From Nocardioides sp. URHA0032 (GTDB taxonomy: Bacteria; Actinomycetota; Actinomycetes; Propionibacteriales; Nocardioidaceae): 64,000 nt of DNA. Positions 25,853 to 35,738 of the stretch are shown one piece after another (the stretch's first letter is position 1; each line of letters begins with the position of its first letter). Position numbers and translations under genes: made by a program. The notes beneath the pieces are model-generated. The model worked only from the letters and a program-made list of their open reading frames with translations. It searched no databases and was not told the origin of the DNA. The stretch is taken from the NCBI RefSeq assembly GCF_000620645.1, contig NZ_JIAV01000015.1:248001-312000 (forward strand). The letters are read 5' to 3'.

Positions 25853-27123
25853 ACGGTCTCCCTGAGGTCGGCCCGGGCCCGACCGTAGACCTCCAGGACG
25901 CGCTCCGCGGTGCGCTCCCACGAGAACCGCCGGGCCTGCTCGAGGGCGCCTGCCTCGAGGCGGACCCGCAGCGCGTCGTCCTCGACCACCCGCCGCAGCG
26001 CGTCGGCCCAGGCGACCGGGTCGTGCCCGTCGACGAGCAGGCCGCTGCGGCCGTCGCGGACCACGGTCGTCAGGCCACCCACGGCGGCCGCGACCACCGG
26101 CGTGCCGGTCGCCTGGGCCTCGACGGCGACCAGGCCGAAGGACTCGTTGTACGACGGGACCGCGACGAGCGTCGCGGCTGCGCACCATCGCGCCAGCTCG
26201 TCCTGGGCGACCGGCGGGACGAACCGCACCACGTCCTCCAGGCCCAGCTCGCGGGACAGCTGGGCCAGCGACTCGGGGTGCTCGAGCCCGCTGCCGGACG
26301 GGCCGCCGACGACCGGCACCACCAGGCGCGAGCGCAGCGACGGCGTACGCCGCAGCAGTTCGGCGACCGCGCGCAGCAGCACGTCGGGCGCCTTGAGCGG
26401 CTGGATGCGGCCCGCGAACAGCAGCACCGCCGCGTCGGCGGGCAGACCCAGCCGGGCGCGCACCGTGGCCCGGTCCTGCGGACGGAACACGTCGAGGTCC
26501 ACCCCGGGGTGGACCACCTCGACCCGCGACGGGTCGGCGTCGTACAGGTTGATCAGCTGCTTGGCCTCGAGGTCGGTGTTCGCGATCAGCATGTCCGCGG
26601 CCTCGACCACCTGCTCCTCGCCGATGATCCGGGCGACTGGCTCGGGGGTGTCACCGGCGGCGAGCGCCTCGTTCTTGACCTTGGCCATCGTGTGCATCGT
26701 GTGCACCAGCGGCACGCCCCAGCGGTCGCGGGCGAGCGCCCCGACCTGGCCGGAGAGCCAGTAGTGCGAGTGCACGACGTCGTAGTGGCCCTCGGGCTGC
26801 GCGGCCTCGGCGCGCAGCACCTCGCGCGCGAACGCGCAGAGCTGGCCGGGCAGCTCGGCCTTGGTCAGCCCCTCGAACGGGCCGGCGTGCACGTGCCGCA
26901 CCGTCACCCCGTCGCAGGCGGGTACGACGGGGTCGAGCGCGGAGCTCGTCGAGCGGGTGAAGATGTCGACCTCGATGCCCCGGGCGGCCAGCCGTCGGGA
27001 CAGCTCGATCACGTAGACGTTCATGCCGCCGGCGTCACCCGTGCCCGGCTGGTCCAGCGGGGACGTGTGCAGGCTGATCATCGCCACCCGCCGGATCGAC
27101 TCGTCCACGACCATGGAGAACAT
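25849..27123 (-). CDS. mshA: D-inositol-3-phosphate glycosyltransferase MshA
   Basis: 424 residues, GT-B fold, GT4 family. MshA hallmarks are present: [19 protein letters not shown] at the UDP-GlcNAc loop, [30 protein letters not shown] and [22 protein letters not shown] with the E-x7-E motif. It transfers GlcNAc to inositol-3-phosphate, the first step of mycothiol biosynthesis. The start may be ATG 27123 or ATG 27114; neither has a clear ribosome site. It is coupled to the YbjN-like gene downstream. Confidence 0.95.
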   Translation of the reverse strand: MFSMVVDESIRRVAMISLHTSPLDQPGTGDAGGMNVYVIELSRRLAARGIEVDIFTRSTSSALDPVVPACDGVTVRHVHAGPFEGLTKAELPGQLCAFAREVLRAEAAQPEGHYDVVHSHYWLSGQVGALARDRWGVPLVHTMHTMAKVKNEALAAGDTPEPVARIIGEEQVVEAADMLIANTDLEAKQLINLYDADPSRVEVVHPGVDLDVFRPQDRATVRARLGLPADAAVLLFAGRIQPLKAPDVLLRAVAELLRRTPSLRSRLVVPVVGGPSGSGLEHPESLAQLSRELGLEDVVRFVPPVAQDELARWCAAATLVAVPSYNESFGLVAVEAQATGTPVVAAAVGGLTTVVRDGRSGLLVDGHDPVAWADALRRVVEDDALRVRLEAGALEQARRFSWERTAERVLEVYGRARADLRETV

Positions 27124-27148
27124 CCGACCGGTCCGGTTGATTCCCGCC

Positions 27149-27487
27149 TCAGGCGGCGTGGGAGCCGCGGGACCGTGCGACCGGCTCCGGCCGGCGCGCG
27201 AGCGCGGCCACGGACACGACCACCGCCGCGACGCCGGCGACCGCCAGCACGCCCTGGTCGTCGAGGCTGTCCCGGAGCACCTGGAGCACCGAGCCCACGA
27301 GCGCGAGGAAGCAGACGGCGACCAGGCAGCGCAGCCACACCGCGCTCCGGCTCACCAGGCTCGCGCCGGCACCGAGGACGGCCACCGCCAGCAGCACCGC
27401 GCCCGGCCACGCCAGGGCGTCCACCCAGGGGGCGACGACCCAGCACAGCCCGCCGAGCAGGCCGGCCACCGCAGCCGCTGCACGCAT
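27149..27487 (-). CDS. Small integral membrane protein
   Basis: 112 residues from ATG 27487, preceded by GGAGG eight bases upstream. Four hydrophobic segments ([79 protein letters not shown]) with short polar links and an Arg/His tail. Family not recognised. It lies 25 bases upstream of mshA on the same strand and could be in its operon. Confidence 0.65.
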   Translation of the reverse strand: MRAAAAVAGLLGGLCWVVAPWVDALAWPGAVLLAVAVLGAGASLVSRSAVWLRCLVAVCFLALVGSVLQVLRDSLDDQGVLAVAGVAAVVVSVAALARRPEPVARSRGSHAA

Positions 27488-27572
27488 CGCACCCACCTCC
27501 TCCGAGCAAGGACACGGTCGGGATCGCGGGTCAGTGTGCCACGGCATCCCGGGCCCGACCAGAATGGCGCCC

Positions 27573-28319
27573 ATGGACCAGACCCGCACCGCCGTCGTGA
27601 CCGGGGCGAGCAGCGGCATCGGCGCCGCCACCGCCCGCCACCTCGCCCGCGCCGGGTTCCACGTGTTCTGCGCCGCCCGGCGTACCGACCGGATCGAGGC
27701 GCTCGCCGCCGAGATCGGGGGTACGCCGGTCGCCTGCGACGTCACCGACGAGCAGTCGGTCGCGGGGCTGGCGCGGGCCGTCGGGGACCGGCTCGACCTG
27801 CTCGTCAACAACGCCGGCGGCGCGTTCGGGTCCGGCCCGGTGGCCGAGGCGGACAGTGACGACTGGCGCCGCACCTTCGAGGTCAACGTGATCGGCCTGG
27901 TGCAGGTGACCCGCGCGCTGCTGCCCGCGCTGCTGGCCAGCGGCGCCGGCACGATCCTCAACGTCGGGTCGACGGCGGGCCGGATCGCCTACGAGGGCGG
28001 CGCGAGCTACACGACCGCCAAGCACGGCACCCAGGTCGTCAACGAGACGCTTCGCCTCGAGCTCTACGACCAGCCGGTCCGCGTCATGGAGATCGCGCCC
28101 GGCATGGTGAAGACCGAGGAGTTCGGCCTGGTGCGCTTCAGGGGCGACCGGGAGAAGGCGGAGGCGGTGTACGCCGGCGTCGCCGAGCCGCTCACCGCCG
28201 ACGACGTCGCCGAGACGATCACCTGGATGGCCACCCGGCCCCCGCACGTGAGCATCGACGAGCTGGTGATCCGGCCCAAGGCGCAGGCCGCCCAGCACAA
28301 GGTGCACCGCGTCGTCTGA
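27573..28319 (+). CDS. SDR-family NAD(P)-dependent oxidoreductase (YdfG-like)
   Basis: 248 residues from ATG 27573 (ATG 27564 is also in frame). Cofactor loop TGASSGIG at the N-terminus, NNAG at ~83, the catalytic Ser in NVGSTAGR and the YxxxK pair in SYTTAKHG are all intact, followed by APGMVKTEEF. The ending (ITWMATRPPHVSIDELVIRPKAQA) matches the 3-hydroxy acid/serine dehydrogenase YdfG group. An active enzyme is expected, unlike the SDR at 13005. It is followed 13 bases later by the racemase gene. Confidence 0.88.
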   Translation: MDQTRTAVVTGASSGIGAATARHLARAGFHVFCAARRTDRIEALAAEIGGTPVACDVTDEQSVAGLARAVGDRLDLLVNNAGGAFGSGPVAEADSDDWRRTFEVNVIGLVQVTRALLPALLASGAGTILNVGSTAGRIAYEGGASYTTAKHGTQVVNETLRLELYDQPVRVMEIAPGMVKTEEFGLVRFRGDREKAEAVYAGVAEPLTADDVAETITWMATRPPHVSIDELVIRPKAQAAQHKVHRVV

Positions 28320-28332
28320 GAGAGTGGCCCGC

Positions 28333-29022
28333 ATGCAGACCATCGGACTCCTCGGCGGGATGAGCTGGGAGAGCAGCGCGGCCTACTACGAGGGCCTCAA
28401 CCAGGCGGTCGAGCAGCGGGTCGGCGGTCTCGCCTCCGCGAAGACCGTGATGACGTCCGTCGACTTCGCCGAGGTCACCGCGCTCCAGGCCGAGGAGCGC
28501 TGGGACGAGGTCGCCGAGATCCTCGCGGGCGCGGCCCGCGGCGTCGAGGCGGCCGGTGCCGACTTCCTCCTGCTCTGCACGACGACGTTCCACCGGGTCG
28601 CGGACCAGGTCGCGGAGGCCGTCCAGATCCCGCTGCTGCACCTCGCCGACGTGGTCGCGGACGCGTGCCGGGCCCAGGGCCTGTCCGAGGTCGGGTTCCT
28701 CGGCACGACGTTCGCGATGTCGCGCTCGTTCTTCACCGACCGGATCGCCTCGCACGGGCTGACCGTGCACGTGCCCGACGAGCGGCACCACGAGACCGTG
28801 AACCGGGTGATCTACGAGGAGCTCGTGCACGGCAAGGTGCTCGACTCCTCGCGCCGGACCGTGGTCGGCCTCATCGACGAGCTCTGGGACGCCGGCGCCG
28901 GTGGCGTGATCCTCGGCTGCACCGAGCTGGAGCTGCTGGTCCGCCAGGCCGACGCCGACATCCCGGTCTTCCCGTGCACCACGCTGCACGTCGCGGCCGC
29001 CCTCGACCGCGCGCTCGCCTGA
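28333..29022 (+). CDS. Aspartate/glutamate racemase family protein
   Basis: 229 residues from ATG 28333 (GTG 28324 adds three). The N-terminus MQTIGLLGGMSWESSAAYY is the Asp racemase signature. The two catalytic cysteines sit in LLLCTTTFHR and ILGCTELELL, so a two-base racemisation is expected. It probably makes D-aspartate or D-glutamate, or acts on a related amino acid. It is probably cotranscribed with the preceding SDR. Confidence 0.9.
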   Translation: MQTIGLLGGMSWESSAAYYEGLNQAVEQRVGGLASAKTVMTSVDFAEVTALQAEERWDEVAEILAGAARGVEAAGADFLLLCTTTFHRVADQVAEAVQIPLLHLADVVADACRAQGLSEVGFLGTTFAMSRSFFTDRIASHGLTVHVPDERHHETVNRVIYEELVHGKVLDSSRRTVVGLIDELWDAGAGGVILGCTELELLVRQADADIPVFPCTTLHVAAALDRALA

Positions 29023-29026
29023 CCGA

Positions 29027-30256
29027 CTAGATCAGCAGCTCCGCGATCCGCGCGAGGTCGGGCGTGAGGTGCTGCTCCGCGACCCGAGCGCGCGACCCGC
29101 ACAGGTCGAAGTCGTAGACGTACCGGTCCGGCTGCGGGTCACCGCCCGGCACCGTCGTGAGGTCGACCCGGTCGACGAGCCCCGACAGCTCCCGCGCCCG
29201 CGGGTCGTCACCTTCGAGGTCGAGCTCGCCGCCGGCCCGCAGCCCGCCGAACCCCCCGGTGCGGCGCACCGCCACCCGGCGGCCGCTCGCGACACCGACC
29301 TCCGACCACGCGCGGCGTACGGCGTCGGCGTGCTCGCCCGCCGCCGCCACCGTGGCGGCCGCGAACCCCGCGAAGTCGGTGTCCGGCCCCACCGCGCCGC
29401 CAGTCAGCGCGTCGTACCAGACCCGGCCCGCGCCGTCCCAGGTCGTGCCGCCGATGGCGACGGCGGCGAGCTGGAAGGCACGGTTCGGGATGCCGGAGTT
29501 GACGTGCACGCCGCCGTTGTCGTCGTCGGTGTCGACGTAGTCGGCGAGGTTGCCCACCTGCGGGTCCTTGCCGAGCGCGGGGTCGTCGTACGCCGTGCCG
29601 GGGTTCGCCATGTCGCGCAGGGCCCGTGCCCGGACGCCGGGCAGGAAGATGCCGGCCCCGATCAGCCAGTCGGCCTCCGCCGGCGACTGGCCCAGCAGCC
29701 GCTGCTTGAGGCAGGAGGCGAAGACGTCCGAGACCGACTCGTTCAGCGCACCGGGCTGGCCCTGGTAGCGCAGCCTCGCGGTGTGCTCGGTGACCGCGTG
29801 GGTGAGCTCGTGGCCCAGGACGTCCACCGGCCGGGTGAACCGTCCGAAGACCTTGCCGTCGCCGTCGCCGAAGACCAGCTGGGTGCCGTTCCAGAACGCG
29901 TTGTCGTAGTCGCTGCCGTAGTGGACGGTCAGGTCCACGCGCGCACCGCCGCCGTCGTACGACGCGCGGCCGTAGACGTCCGCGAACAGCGCGAGCGCCC
30001 CCGTGATGCCGTCGGCGGCCTCGTCCACGGCCGCGTCACCGGAGGCCGGCTCGCCGGCGGAGCGGACCGTGCGGCCGGGCAGGGTCGTGTCGTGGTCCGC
30101 GGCGTGCACGACCCAGGCCGGACCGCCCGGGGCCAGGGCCGTGCGGCCCTCGAGGTGCAGCGCGGTGCGTCGCCCCCGCAGCGTCTCGTCCACGACGAGG
30201 CTCTCGGGGGCCACCCGGCTGAGCAGGTACGGCGGCACGAACCGGCAGTGCGTCAC
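29027..30256 (-). CDS. M4 (protealysin-like) metallopeptidase fused to an emfourin-like inhibitor domain
   Basis: 409 residues from GTG 30256 with GACACT six bases upstream. There is no signal peptide; the short N-terminus HCRFVPPYLLSRVA is the protealysin-type propeptide (~1-50). The thermolysin fold follows: HELTHAVTEHTA with Glu ligand NESVSDVFAS, and the late His in GGVHVNSGIPNRAF. Residues ~325-409 (VAVRRTGGFGGLRAGGELDLEG... DLARIAELLI) resemble emfourin, a protein inhibitor of protealysins normally encoded separately. Fusion would place enzyme and inhibitor in one chain. Substrate and localisation are unknown. Confidence 0.85.
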   Translation of the reverse strand: MTHCRFVPPYLLSRVAPESLVVDETLRGRRTALHLEGRTALAPGGPAWVVHAADHDTTLPGRTVRSAGEPASGDAAVDEAADGITGALALFADVYGRASYDGGGARVDLTVHYGSDYDNAFWNGTQLVFGDGDGKVFGRFTRPVDVLGHELTHAVTEHTARLRYQGQPGALNESVSDVFASCLKQRLLGQSPAEADWLIGAGIFLPGVRARALRDMANPGTAYDDPALGKDPQVGNLADYVDTDDDNGGVHVNSGIPNRAFQLAAVAIGGTTWDGAGRVWYDALTGGAVGPDTDFAGFAAATVAAAGEHADAVRRAWSEVGVASGRRVAVRRTGGFGGLRAGGELDLEGDDPRARELSGLVDRVDLTTVPGGDPQPDRYVYDFDLCGSRARVAEQHLTPDLARIAELLI

Positions 30257-30266
30257 CCCGACAGTG

Positions 30267-33200
30267 TCACCACAGGTGCAGGCGAGCGGAAGGCTCGCGC
30301 ACCACGATCGCGTCGGTGTACGCCGTCGGACCGGTGTCGAACCGGACGTAGACCGACCAGGACATCGGCAGCCCCGGGATCGAGCTCATCTCCCAGTCGT
30401 AGCTGCAGGTGCTGACCAGCGGGACCGTGGTGGCGTCGGAGAAGTCGCTGGCGTTCGAGATCGTCACGCTGGTGGCGCCGACGGGCGGGCGGACCGAGAG
30501 CTGCACGTCCGGCGTGGGGGTCTCCGTCGCACCGCCGTTGATCGTCACGCCGACGGCTCCGCTGCAGCTGTCCCCGCCGACCGGCGCGGACCGGGCCGCG
30601 CCCTTCCCGGAGCCGTTGCCCGCCACCACCACGCAGCGCAGCAGCTTGCCGGCGTCGGCGGCTCCGACCGTGTACGTCCGGCCGTTGGCGATGGTGTCAC
30701 CGTTGCGCTGCCAGAGGTAGAGGTAGGTGATCACCAGGTCACCGGTCCAGGTGCCGGGGTCACAGGTGAGCACCTGCCCGACCGCGGCCGAGCCGGTGAT
30801 CGCGGGCCGGGTCGCGCTCGCCGGTGCGTGCCCGGACGGCCCGGCGACCTGCGTGCCGGCCGACGTGGAGGCGGTGCTGCCGGAGTCGTTGACCGCGGTG
30901 ACCGTGCACGTCAGTGTCTGGCCGACGTCCTCGGAGAGGACGACGTACTGGGGCGCGGCGGTCTGCGGGATGGGCGCGCCGTTGCGCGACCAGGAGTAGC
31001 GGTACGTCGACGGGTTCCCGGTCCAGGTCCCGGTGCCGCAGGTCAGGGCGGTGCCGACGACGCCGCTGCCGGTGACCGCCGGGACGGCCGTCGCGGTGGG
31101 GACGCCGGTCGAGCCGCCACCACCGCCGCTGCCCGGGACGGTGAGGGGGAAGGTCGCGAGGGCGCCCTTGCCGTAGCCATTTGCCACGACGACCAGGCAG
31201 ACGAGCGCCTTCCCGGAGTCGGCCGACGTGACCGGGTACGTCGTGGCCGTCGCGCCGGCGACGTCCGCGCCGTCGCGCTGCCACTTCGTCGTGTAGACGA
31301 GCTCGGGGATGCCGCTCCAAGACCCGGCGTTGCAGGTGAGCGTCTGCCCCACCGCGGCCGTCCCGGTGATCGTGGGCGGCACGTCGTTCGACGGCGCGTG
31401 GCCGGACCAGCCCGTGACGGTCGCCGGGGCCGAGGTCGCCGACACCGGGCCGGCGGGGTTGGACGCGGTGACGGTGCAGGCCAGGGTCCCGGAGAGGTCA
31501 CCGGAGAGCACGGTGTACGACGGCCAGGTCGCCCGCGCGATCGGCGTCCCGTTCAGCTTCCACTGGTAGGCGTAGGTGTTGCCGCTGCCGGTCCAGGTGC
31601 CCTGTGTGCAGCTCACGACGGTGCCCGGCGACGCGCCGCCGAGAACCTCGGGCGCCGCGGTGTTGGTGGGCAGGCCCGTCCCGACGACCACCGGGGCCGA
31701 GGTCGCGGGGCTGCTCGCCGCCGAGGTCGGCGTCGAGGCCGTGACGGTGCAGGTCAGGCTCTGGCCGTTGTCGGCGGCGACCACCGTGTAGGTGTTCGAG
31801 GCGCCGACCGGTGTCGTGCCGCGCTTCCACTGGTAGGTGAAGGTGTTGCCCGTGCCGGTCCACGTGCCCGGGTCGCAGGTGAGCACCTGCCCGACCGCGG
31901 GGCTGCCGGTGATCGTCGGGAGCACCGTGTTCGTCGGCCCGCCCGGGTCGCCGCCGCCGGCACCGACGGTCACGGCAGCCGAGTCCTTCACGGTGTTGCC
32001 GTTCGCGTTGCTGGCCCGCACCCGGCAGGTCAGCTTGGCGCCGTCGTCGTCCGCGACCACGAGGTAGGAGAGGCTGGTGGCCGAGGGGATCGCCGTCCCG
32101 TCGCGCAGCCAGCTGTAGGAGTAGAGGACCAGGTCGCCGCCCTCGTCCCAGGTGCCCTTGTCGCACGTGAGTCCCTGACCGACCGCCGGCGTACCGAGGA
32201 TTCTCGGGGCGGTGACGTTCGCCGGCCCGTCGCCGGTGCTGCCGCCGCCGCCGTTGCCACCGCCACCGCCGCCACCGCCGCCACCGTTGCCGCCACCGTC
32301 GCTGCCGCTGCCGCCGCTGCCGCCGCTGCCGTTGCCGGGCCGGACGCCCTTGGCCCAGAACGTGTAGCCGCCGGTGTCCCAGCGCTGGATCCGGTTGTTG
32401 TCGGTGTCGGCGATGAACAGGTTCCCCGACAGGCCGCCGCCGTCCTGCGCGTGCTGGGCGATGGCGCTCGGTCCGTTGAGGCGCCCCGCGGCGCGGCTGG
32501 CCCGCGGCGGGTGCCCCAGCGTGCGGTAGAGCGAGAAGTCGTGGTTGGCGTCCAGCAGGTAGAGCGCGTTGTTCGCCATGTCGCTGACGGTCAGCTGGCC
32601 GTACTTGTCGACCGCGAGGCCGGCGGGCGCCGGCTTCGCGCCGCCCGACGGCCGCCGGAGGGTGTAGGTGTGCGTGGGCCTCGAGGAGCTGCGCAGGGAG
32701 CCCGCCTTGAAGGCGAGCACCTTGCCCTGGTCGGGGACCGCGACGTACACGAACGCGGGGCGGCCGGCCTGCGGGCCGCCGTACGTGATGCCGCGCGGCC
32801 GGCCGGGCAGCCCGACGGTCGCGACCAGGTCACCGTTGCGCGCGTACACCGACATGCTGTCGTGGCAGCGGTTCGCGATGTAGACCCGGTTGCCGTTCGC
32901 GGTGATGCCGCCGTAGCGCGACGCCGGCGTGCTCGAGTCGCACGAGCGCACCGGGTCGTGGTCGAAGTGCGCCTGCACGCTCCCGGACGGGCCGAGGAGG
33001 GAGAACCCGGTCTCGTAGTCGACCCAGATGTCGCCGCCGTTCGTGACGAAGAGCCCGTCGACGGCCTCGTCCTGGTCCAGCGGTACGCCGCCCTTGAGCT
33101 TGCCGCTGGACGAGACGCGGACCAGCTTGCCACCGGTGGAGAAGCCGACGTACGACGTGCCGTTGGGCGCCACCCCGATCGCGGTGGGGCTGTCGGAGGT

Positions 33201-33302
33201 CGCGGCGCTGGCGGCGTCCGGGGTCGCCAAGCTCGCGGTCCCGAGCCCCGCGCAGATCATGGCAAGGCCGACAAGGCGACCCAGGGGGGCTTGGGCGCGC
33301 AC
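30267..33302 (-). CDS. Secreted NHL/SMP-30-like propeller protein with Ig-like repeats (large paralog)
   Basis: 1011 residues from GTG 33302; TAGTCT at 33314-33309 is six bases upstream. Signal peptide ~1-34 (ending ASAA). Residues ~38-320 form propeller blades (GVAPNGTSYVGFSTGGKL, LFIADTDNNRIQRWDTGG). A Gly/Ser linker at ~330-360 precedes about seven tandem ~85-residue Ig-like repeats, each with P-x-ITG-x-x-x-VGQ-x-LTC-x-x-G-x-W and a later C-x-V. The last ~80 residues form a different beta domain. It is likely cell-surface or extracellular. It is a paralog of the 33858-35678 protein; a PPOX gene lies between them. Confidence 0.85.
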   Translation of the reverse strand: MRAQAPLGRLVGLAMICAGLGTASLATPDAASAATSDSPTAIGVAPNGTSYVGFSTGGKLVRVSSSGKLKGGVPLDQDEAVDGLFVTNGGDIWVDYETGFSLLGPSGSVQAHFDHDPVRSCDSSTPASRYGGITANGNRVYIANRCHDSMSVYARNGDLVATVGLPGRPRGITYGGPQAGRPAFVYVAVPDQGKVLAFKAGSLRSSSRPTHTYTLRRPSGGAKPAPAGLAVDKYGQLTVSDMANNALYLLDANHDFSLYRTLGHPPRASRAAGRLNGPSAIAQHAQDGGGLSGNLFIADTDNNRIQRWDTGGYTFWAKGVRPGNGSGGSGGSGSDGGGNGGGGGGGGGGNGGGGSTGDGPANVTAPRILGTPAVGQGLTCDKGTWDEGGDLVLYSYSWLRDGTAIPSATSLSYLVVADDDGAKLTCRVRASNANGNTVKDSAAVTVGAGGGDPGGPTNTVLPTITGSPAVGQVLTCDPGTWTGTGNTFTYQWKRGTTPVGASNTYTVVAADNGQSLTCTVTASTPTSAASSPATSAPVVVGTGLPTNTAAPEVLGGASPGTVVSCTQGTWTGSGNTYAYQWKLNGTPIARATWPSYTVLSGDLSGTLACTVTASNPAGPVSATSAPATVTGWSGHAPSNDVPPTITGTAAVGQTLTCNAGSWSGIPELVYTTKWQRDGADVAGATATTYPVTSADSGKALVCLVVVANGYGKGALATFPLTVPGSGGGGGSTGVPTATAVPAVTGSGVVGTALTCGTGTWTGNPSTYRYSWSRNGAPIPQTAAPQYVVLSEDVGQTLTCTVTAVNDSGSTASTSAGTQVAGPSGHAPASATRPAITGSAAVGQVLTCDPGTWTGDLVITYLYLWQRNGDTIANGRTYTVGAADAGKLLRCVVVAGNGSGKGAARSAPVGGDSCSGAVGVTINGGATETPTPDVQLSVRPPVGATSVTISNASDFSDATTVPLVSTCSYDWEMSSIPGLPMSWSVYVRFDTGPTAYTDAIVVREPSARLHLW

Positions 33303-33367
33303 GCGCCGAGACTAACCGGGCGAGGGCCCTCCGACGGACGGTCTGCGGGGGCTGACTGGACCGCTTT

Positions 33368-33838
33368 TCAGGCCGGCGCGCGGTCCGGCGGGAACCCGCC
33401 GGTCGCGACCGGGCCCCACCGGTCGACCGTGATCCGGATCAGCGACTTGCCCTGGCGGCGCATCGCCTCGCGGTACTCGTCCCAGTCGGAGTGCTCGCCG
33501 GCGATGCAGCGGAAGTACTCGACCAGGCCGTCCTCGGCCTCCCGGCCGGGCATGTCGAGCACCTCGGCGGTGCCGTCGACCTGGACCCACGCGTCGTCCC
33601 ACTCGTCGGAGAGCACCAGCACGGTGGCGGCCGGGTCGCGGCGCAGGTTCGTCGCCTTGGCGCGGTCGGGGTACGTCGAGATCACGATCCGCCCGTCGGC
33701 GTCGACGCCGCCGGTCACCGGGGAGACCTGCGGCCGGCCGTCCCCGCGGGTGGTGACCAGGACCAGGTGGTGCCGGATGCGGACGAAGTCCAGGAGCTGC
33801 TGGCGGTCGACGCGGTCGTTCGTGGCGATCCTCGGCAT
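33368..33838 (-). CDS. PPOX-class F420-dependent oxidoreductase
   Basis: 156 residues of split-barrel flavin/F420 fold: FVRIRHHLVLVTTRGDGRPQVSPVTGGVDADGRIVISTYPDRAKATNLRRDP is typical of the TIGR03618-like actinobacterial group. It probably uses coenzyme F420 to reduce a small hydrophobic substrate. TAGAGT at 33851-33846 lies seven bases before the ATG (leaderless). It sits between two paralogous secreted proteins with which it has no obvious functional link. Confidence 0.88.
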   Translation of the reverse strand: MPRIATNDRVDRQQLLDFVRIRHHLVLVTTRGDGRPQVSPVTGGVDADGRIVISTYPDRAKATNLRRDPAATVLVLSDEWDDAWVQVDGTAEVLDMPGREAEDGLVEYFRCIAGEHSDWDEYREAMRRQGKSLIRITVDRWGPVATGGFPPDRAPA

Positions 33839-33857
33839 GCCGCCACTCTAGGCAGGC

Positions 33858-35678
33858 TCAGTGCCGGGGCACGACCGCCGCGGAGCTCGCCTGGTCGGAC
33901 CCGGACGGGTTGGTGCCGGTGACCAGGCAGGTGAGCCGGTGCCCGCGGTCGTCGCCGAGCACCTCGTACTGGTCCTTCTCGGAGCCGCCCAGCGCGGCGC
34001 CGTCGCGGCGCCACACGTAGCCGAGGACCGGCGCGTTCCGCCACCGGCCGGGGTCGCAGAAGAGCACGGTGCCGACCGTGGCCTTCCCGACGATCCGGGG
34101 ACGTGCGACGTTCTCGGGACGGCCGACGTGACCGGTGCCGCCGCTGCCGTCGTCGACGGCGACCGGGTCGCTGAGCGCGACCTTGCCGGCGCCGTTCCTG
34201 TTCACGGCCGCGACCCGGCAGGTCAGGTCGTGGTAGCGGTCGTTGTCGGTGACGAGGTACTCCGGCGCGTTGGTCCCCGGGAGCAGCTGCCCGTCGCGCA
34301 GCCAGCCGCGCAGGTACGACGTCGGGTGCCGGCCGGTCCACGTCCCGTTGCTGCACCGCAGCACCGAGCCGGACCGGGCGGCGCCGCTGATCGCCGGACG
34401 CTCGAGGACGTACGGCGGCGAGTGGGCTCCCGGGATCGGGAACGCCTCGCTCGAGGTGGGTGCGGAGCTCGCGCCGCTCGCGGCGTGCGCGGTCACCGTG
34501 CAGGCCAGCTCGGTGGACACGTCCGCCGACGTCACTGTGTGGTCGAGGTCGTGGGCGCCGGGGATCGGCAGCCCGCCGCGCAGCCAGGCGACGTCGTACG
34601 ACGCCAGGGCGGCGTCCCAGGCCCCCGGGTCGCAGCTGAGCACCCTCCCGGCGTACGGCCGCCCGGTGATGCGGGGCAGCCCGGCGTTGACCGGTGCACC
34701 GGGGTCACCGGGCGCCTGGGCGTCGGCCATCCAGTCGGTGGTGCCGAGGTGGTCCCAGTGCTGGATCCGGCCGTTGCCGGTGTCGGCCACCCAGAAGCCG
34801 TCCCGGAAGCTGCCGTCGGCGTTGTCGAACGCGGTCGCCCGGTCGAGGTACCCGCGGTCCGAGGCGGCGTCCGGCGGGTGGCCGAGGGTGCGGTAGTACC
34901 AGTAGTCCTCGGGGCCGTTGTAGAAGTGCACGGCGTTGTTGGCGACGTCGACGACGGCGAGCTGGCCCTTCTCGTCGGCGGCCAGCGGGCCCGGCGCCGG
35001 CTTGCGGTAGCCGGAGAACCGCTTGATCACCAGCGTGCGGGCGGGCTGCGGCTCCGAGCGCAGCGACGCGGTGTTGTAGGCGTAGACCTTGCCCGCGTCC
35101 GGCACCGACACGTACATCCGTGCGGGCAGGCCCTTCACCGCCGGCGCGAGGGCGACGTCCCGCGGGTACGCCGTGCCCGGGAGGTCGACGCTCGCCAGCA
35201 GCTGCCCGTCGTGGCGGTAGATGCCGACCGTCGCGACGCAGCGGCCGGCGACGTAGACCGCGTCCCCGGTGACCTCGAGGCCGCCGTACCGCGCGGGGTC
35301 GTGGGCGCGGTCCACCGGGCAGGACCCGCCCGCCTGGACCGCGAAGTGCGTGAGCACCGTGCCGTCGGTCGAGAGCTCCGACACGCTGGCGCCGTAGTCG
35401 ACCCAGACGTTGCCGTCGGGCCCGACGTCGAGGCCCGTGACCGGCTCGTCCTGGTCGAGCGGCACCGAGCCGGCGTACTCACCGGTGGCGCTGAGGCGGA
35501 GCAGCCGGTCGCCGGCGGCGTACCCGACGTACGACGTGCCGTCGTCGGCGGCGGCCACCGCGATCGGCCGCCCGGTCGACACCGCGACGGCGGGCTCGGC
35601 GCGCAGCGCGACCAGGCCTCCGACCACCAACGTCGTCGCGAAGCCCCCCGTCAGCGCACGCCGCAGCGCTCCCCCCAC
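33858..35678 (-). CDS. Secreted NHL/SMP-30-like propeller protein with Ig-like repeats (small paralog)
   Basis: 606 residues from GTG 35678; TACCCT at 35691-35686 is seven bases upstream and any longer frame runs into repeats. Signal peptide ~1-35 (ALRRALTGGFATTLVVGGLV). A propeller domain (IAVAAADDGTSYVGYAAGDRLLRLS, GFWVADTGNGRIQHWDHLG) is followed by three Ig-like repeats with G-x-VL-x-C-x-x-G-x-W. It has the same architecture as the 30267-33302 protein but fewer repeats, so the two diverged by duplication and repeat gain or loss. Probably surface exposed. Confidence 0.85.
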   Translation of the reverse strand: MGGALRRALTGGFATTLVVGGLVALRAEPAVAVSTGRPIAVAAADDGTSYVGYAAGDRLLRLSATGEYAGSVPLDQDEPVTGLDVGPDGNVWVDYGASVSELSTDGTVLTHFAVQAGGSCPVDRAHDPARYGGLEVTGDAVYVAGRCVATVGIYRHDGQLLASVDLPGTAYPRDVALAPAVKGLPARMYVSVPDAGKVYAYNTASLRSEPQPARTLVIKRFSGYRKPAPGPLAADEKGQLAVVDVANNAVHFYNGPEDYWYYRTLGHPPDAASDRGYLDRATAFDNADGSFRDGFWVADTGNGRIQHWDHLGTTDWMADAQAPGDPGAPVNAGLPRITGRPYAGRVLSCDPGAWDAALASYDVAWLRGGLPIPGAHDLDHTVTSADVSTELACTVTAHAASGASSAPTSSEAFPIPGAHSPPYVLERPAISGAARSGSVLRCSNGTWTGRHPTSYLRGWLRDGQLLPGTNAPEYLVTDNDRYHDLTCRVAAVNRNGAGKVALSDPVAVDDGSGGTGHVGRPENVARPRIVGKATVGTVLFCDPGRWRNAPVLGYVWRRDGAALGGSEKDQYEVLGDDRGHRLTCLVTGTNPSGSDQASSAAVVPRH

Positions 35679-35738
35679 GTGTCCGAGGGTAGGTGTCCGG
35701 CCGCTCTCCCCGTGGCGCTTTCCGTCAGGTCGCGGCCC

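Noticed and set aside
30003..33851. A 1282-codon plus-strand frame opposite the propeller protein
   Set aside because: It is antisense to a signal-peptide-bearing gene with Ig-like repeats and has no recognisable domain.
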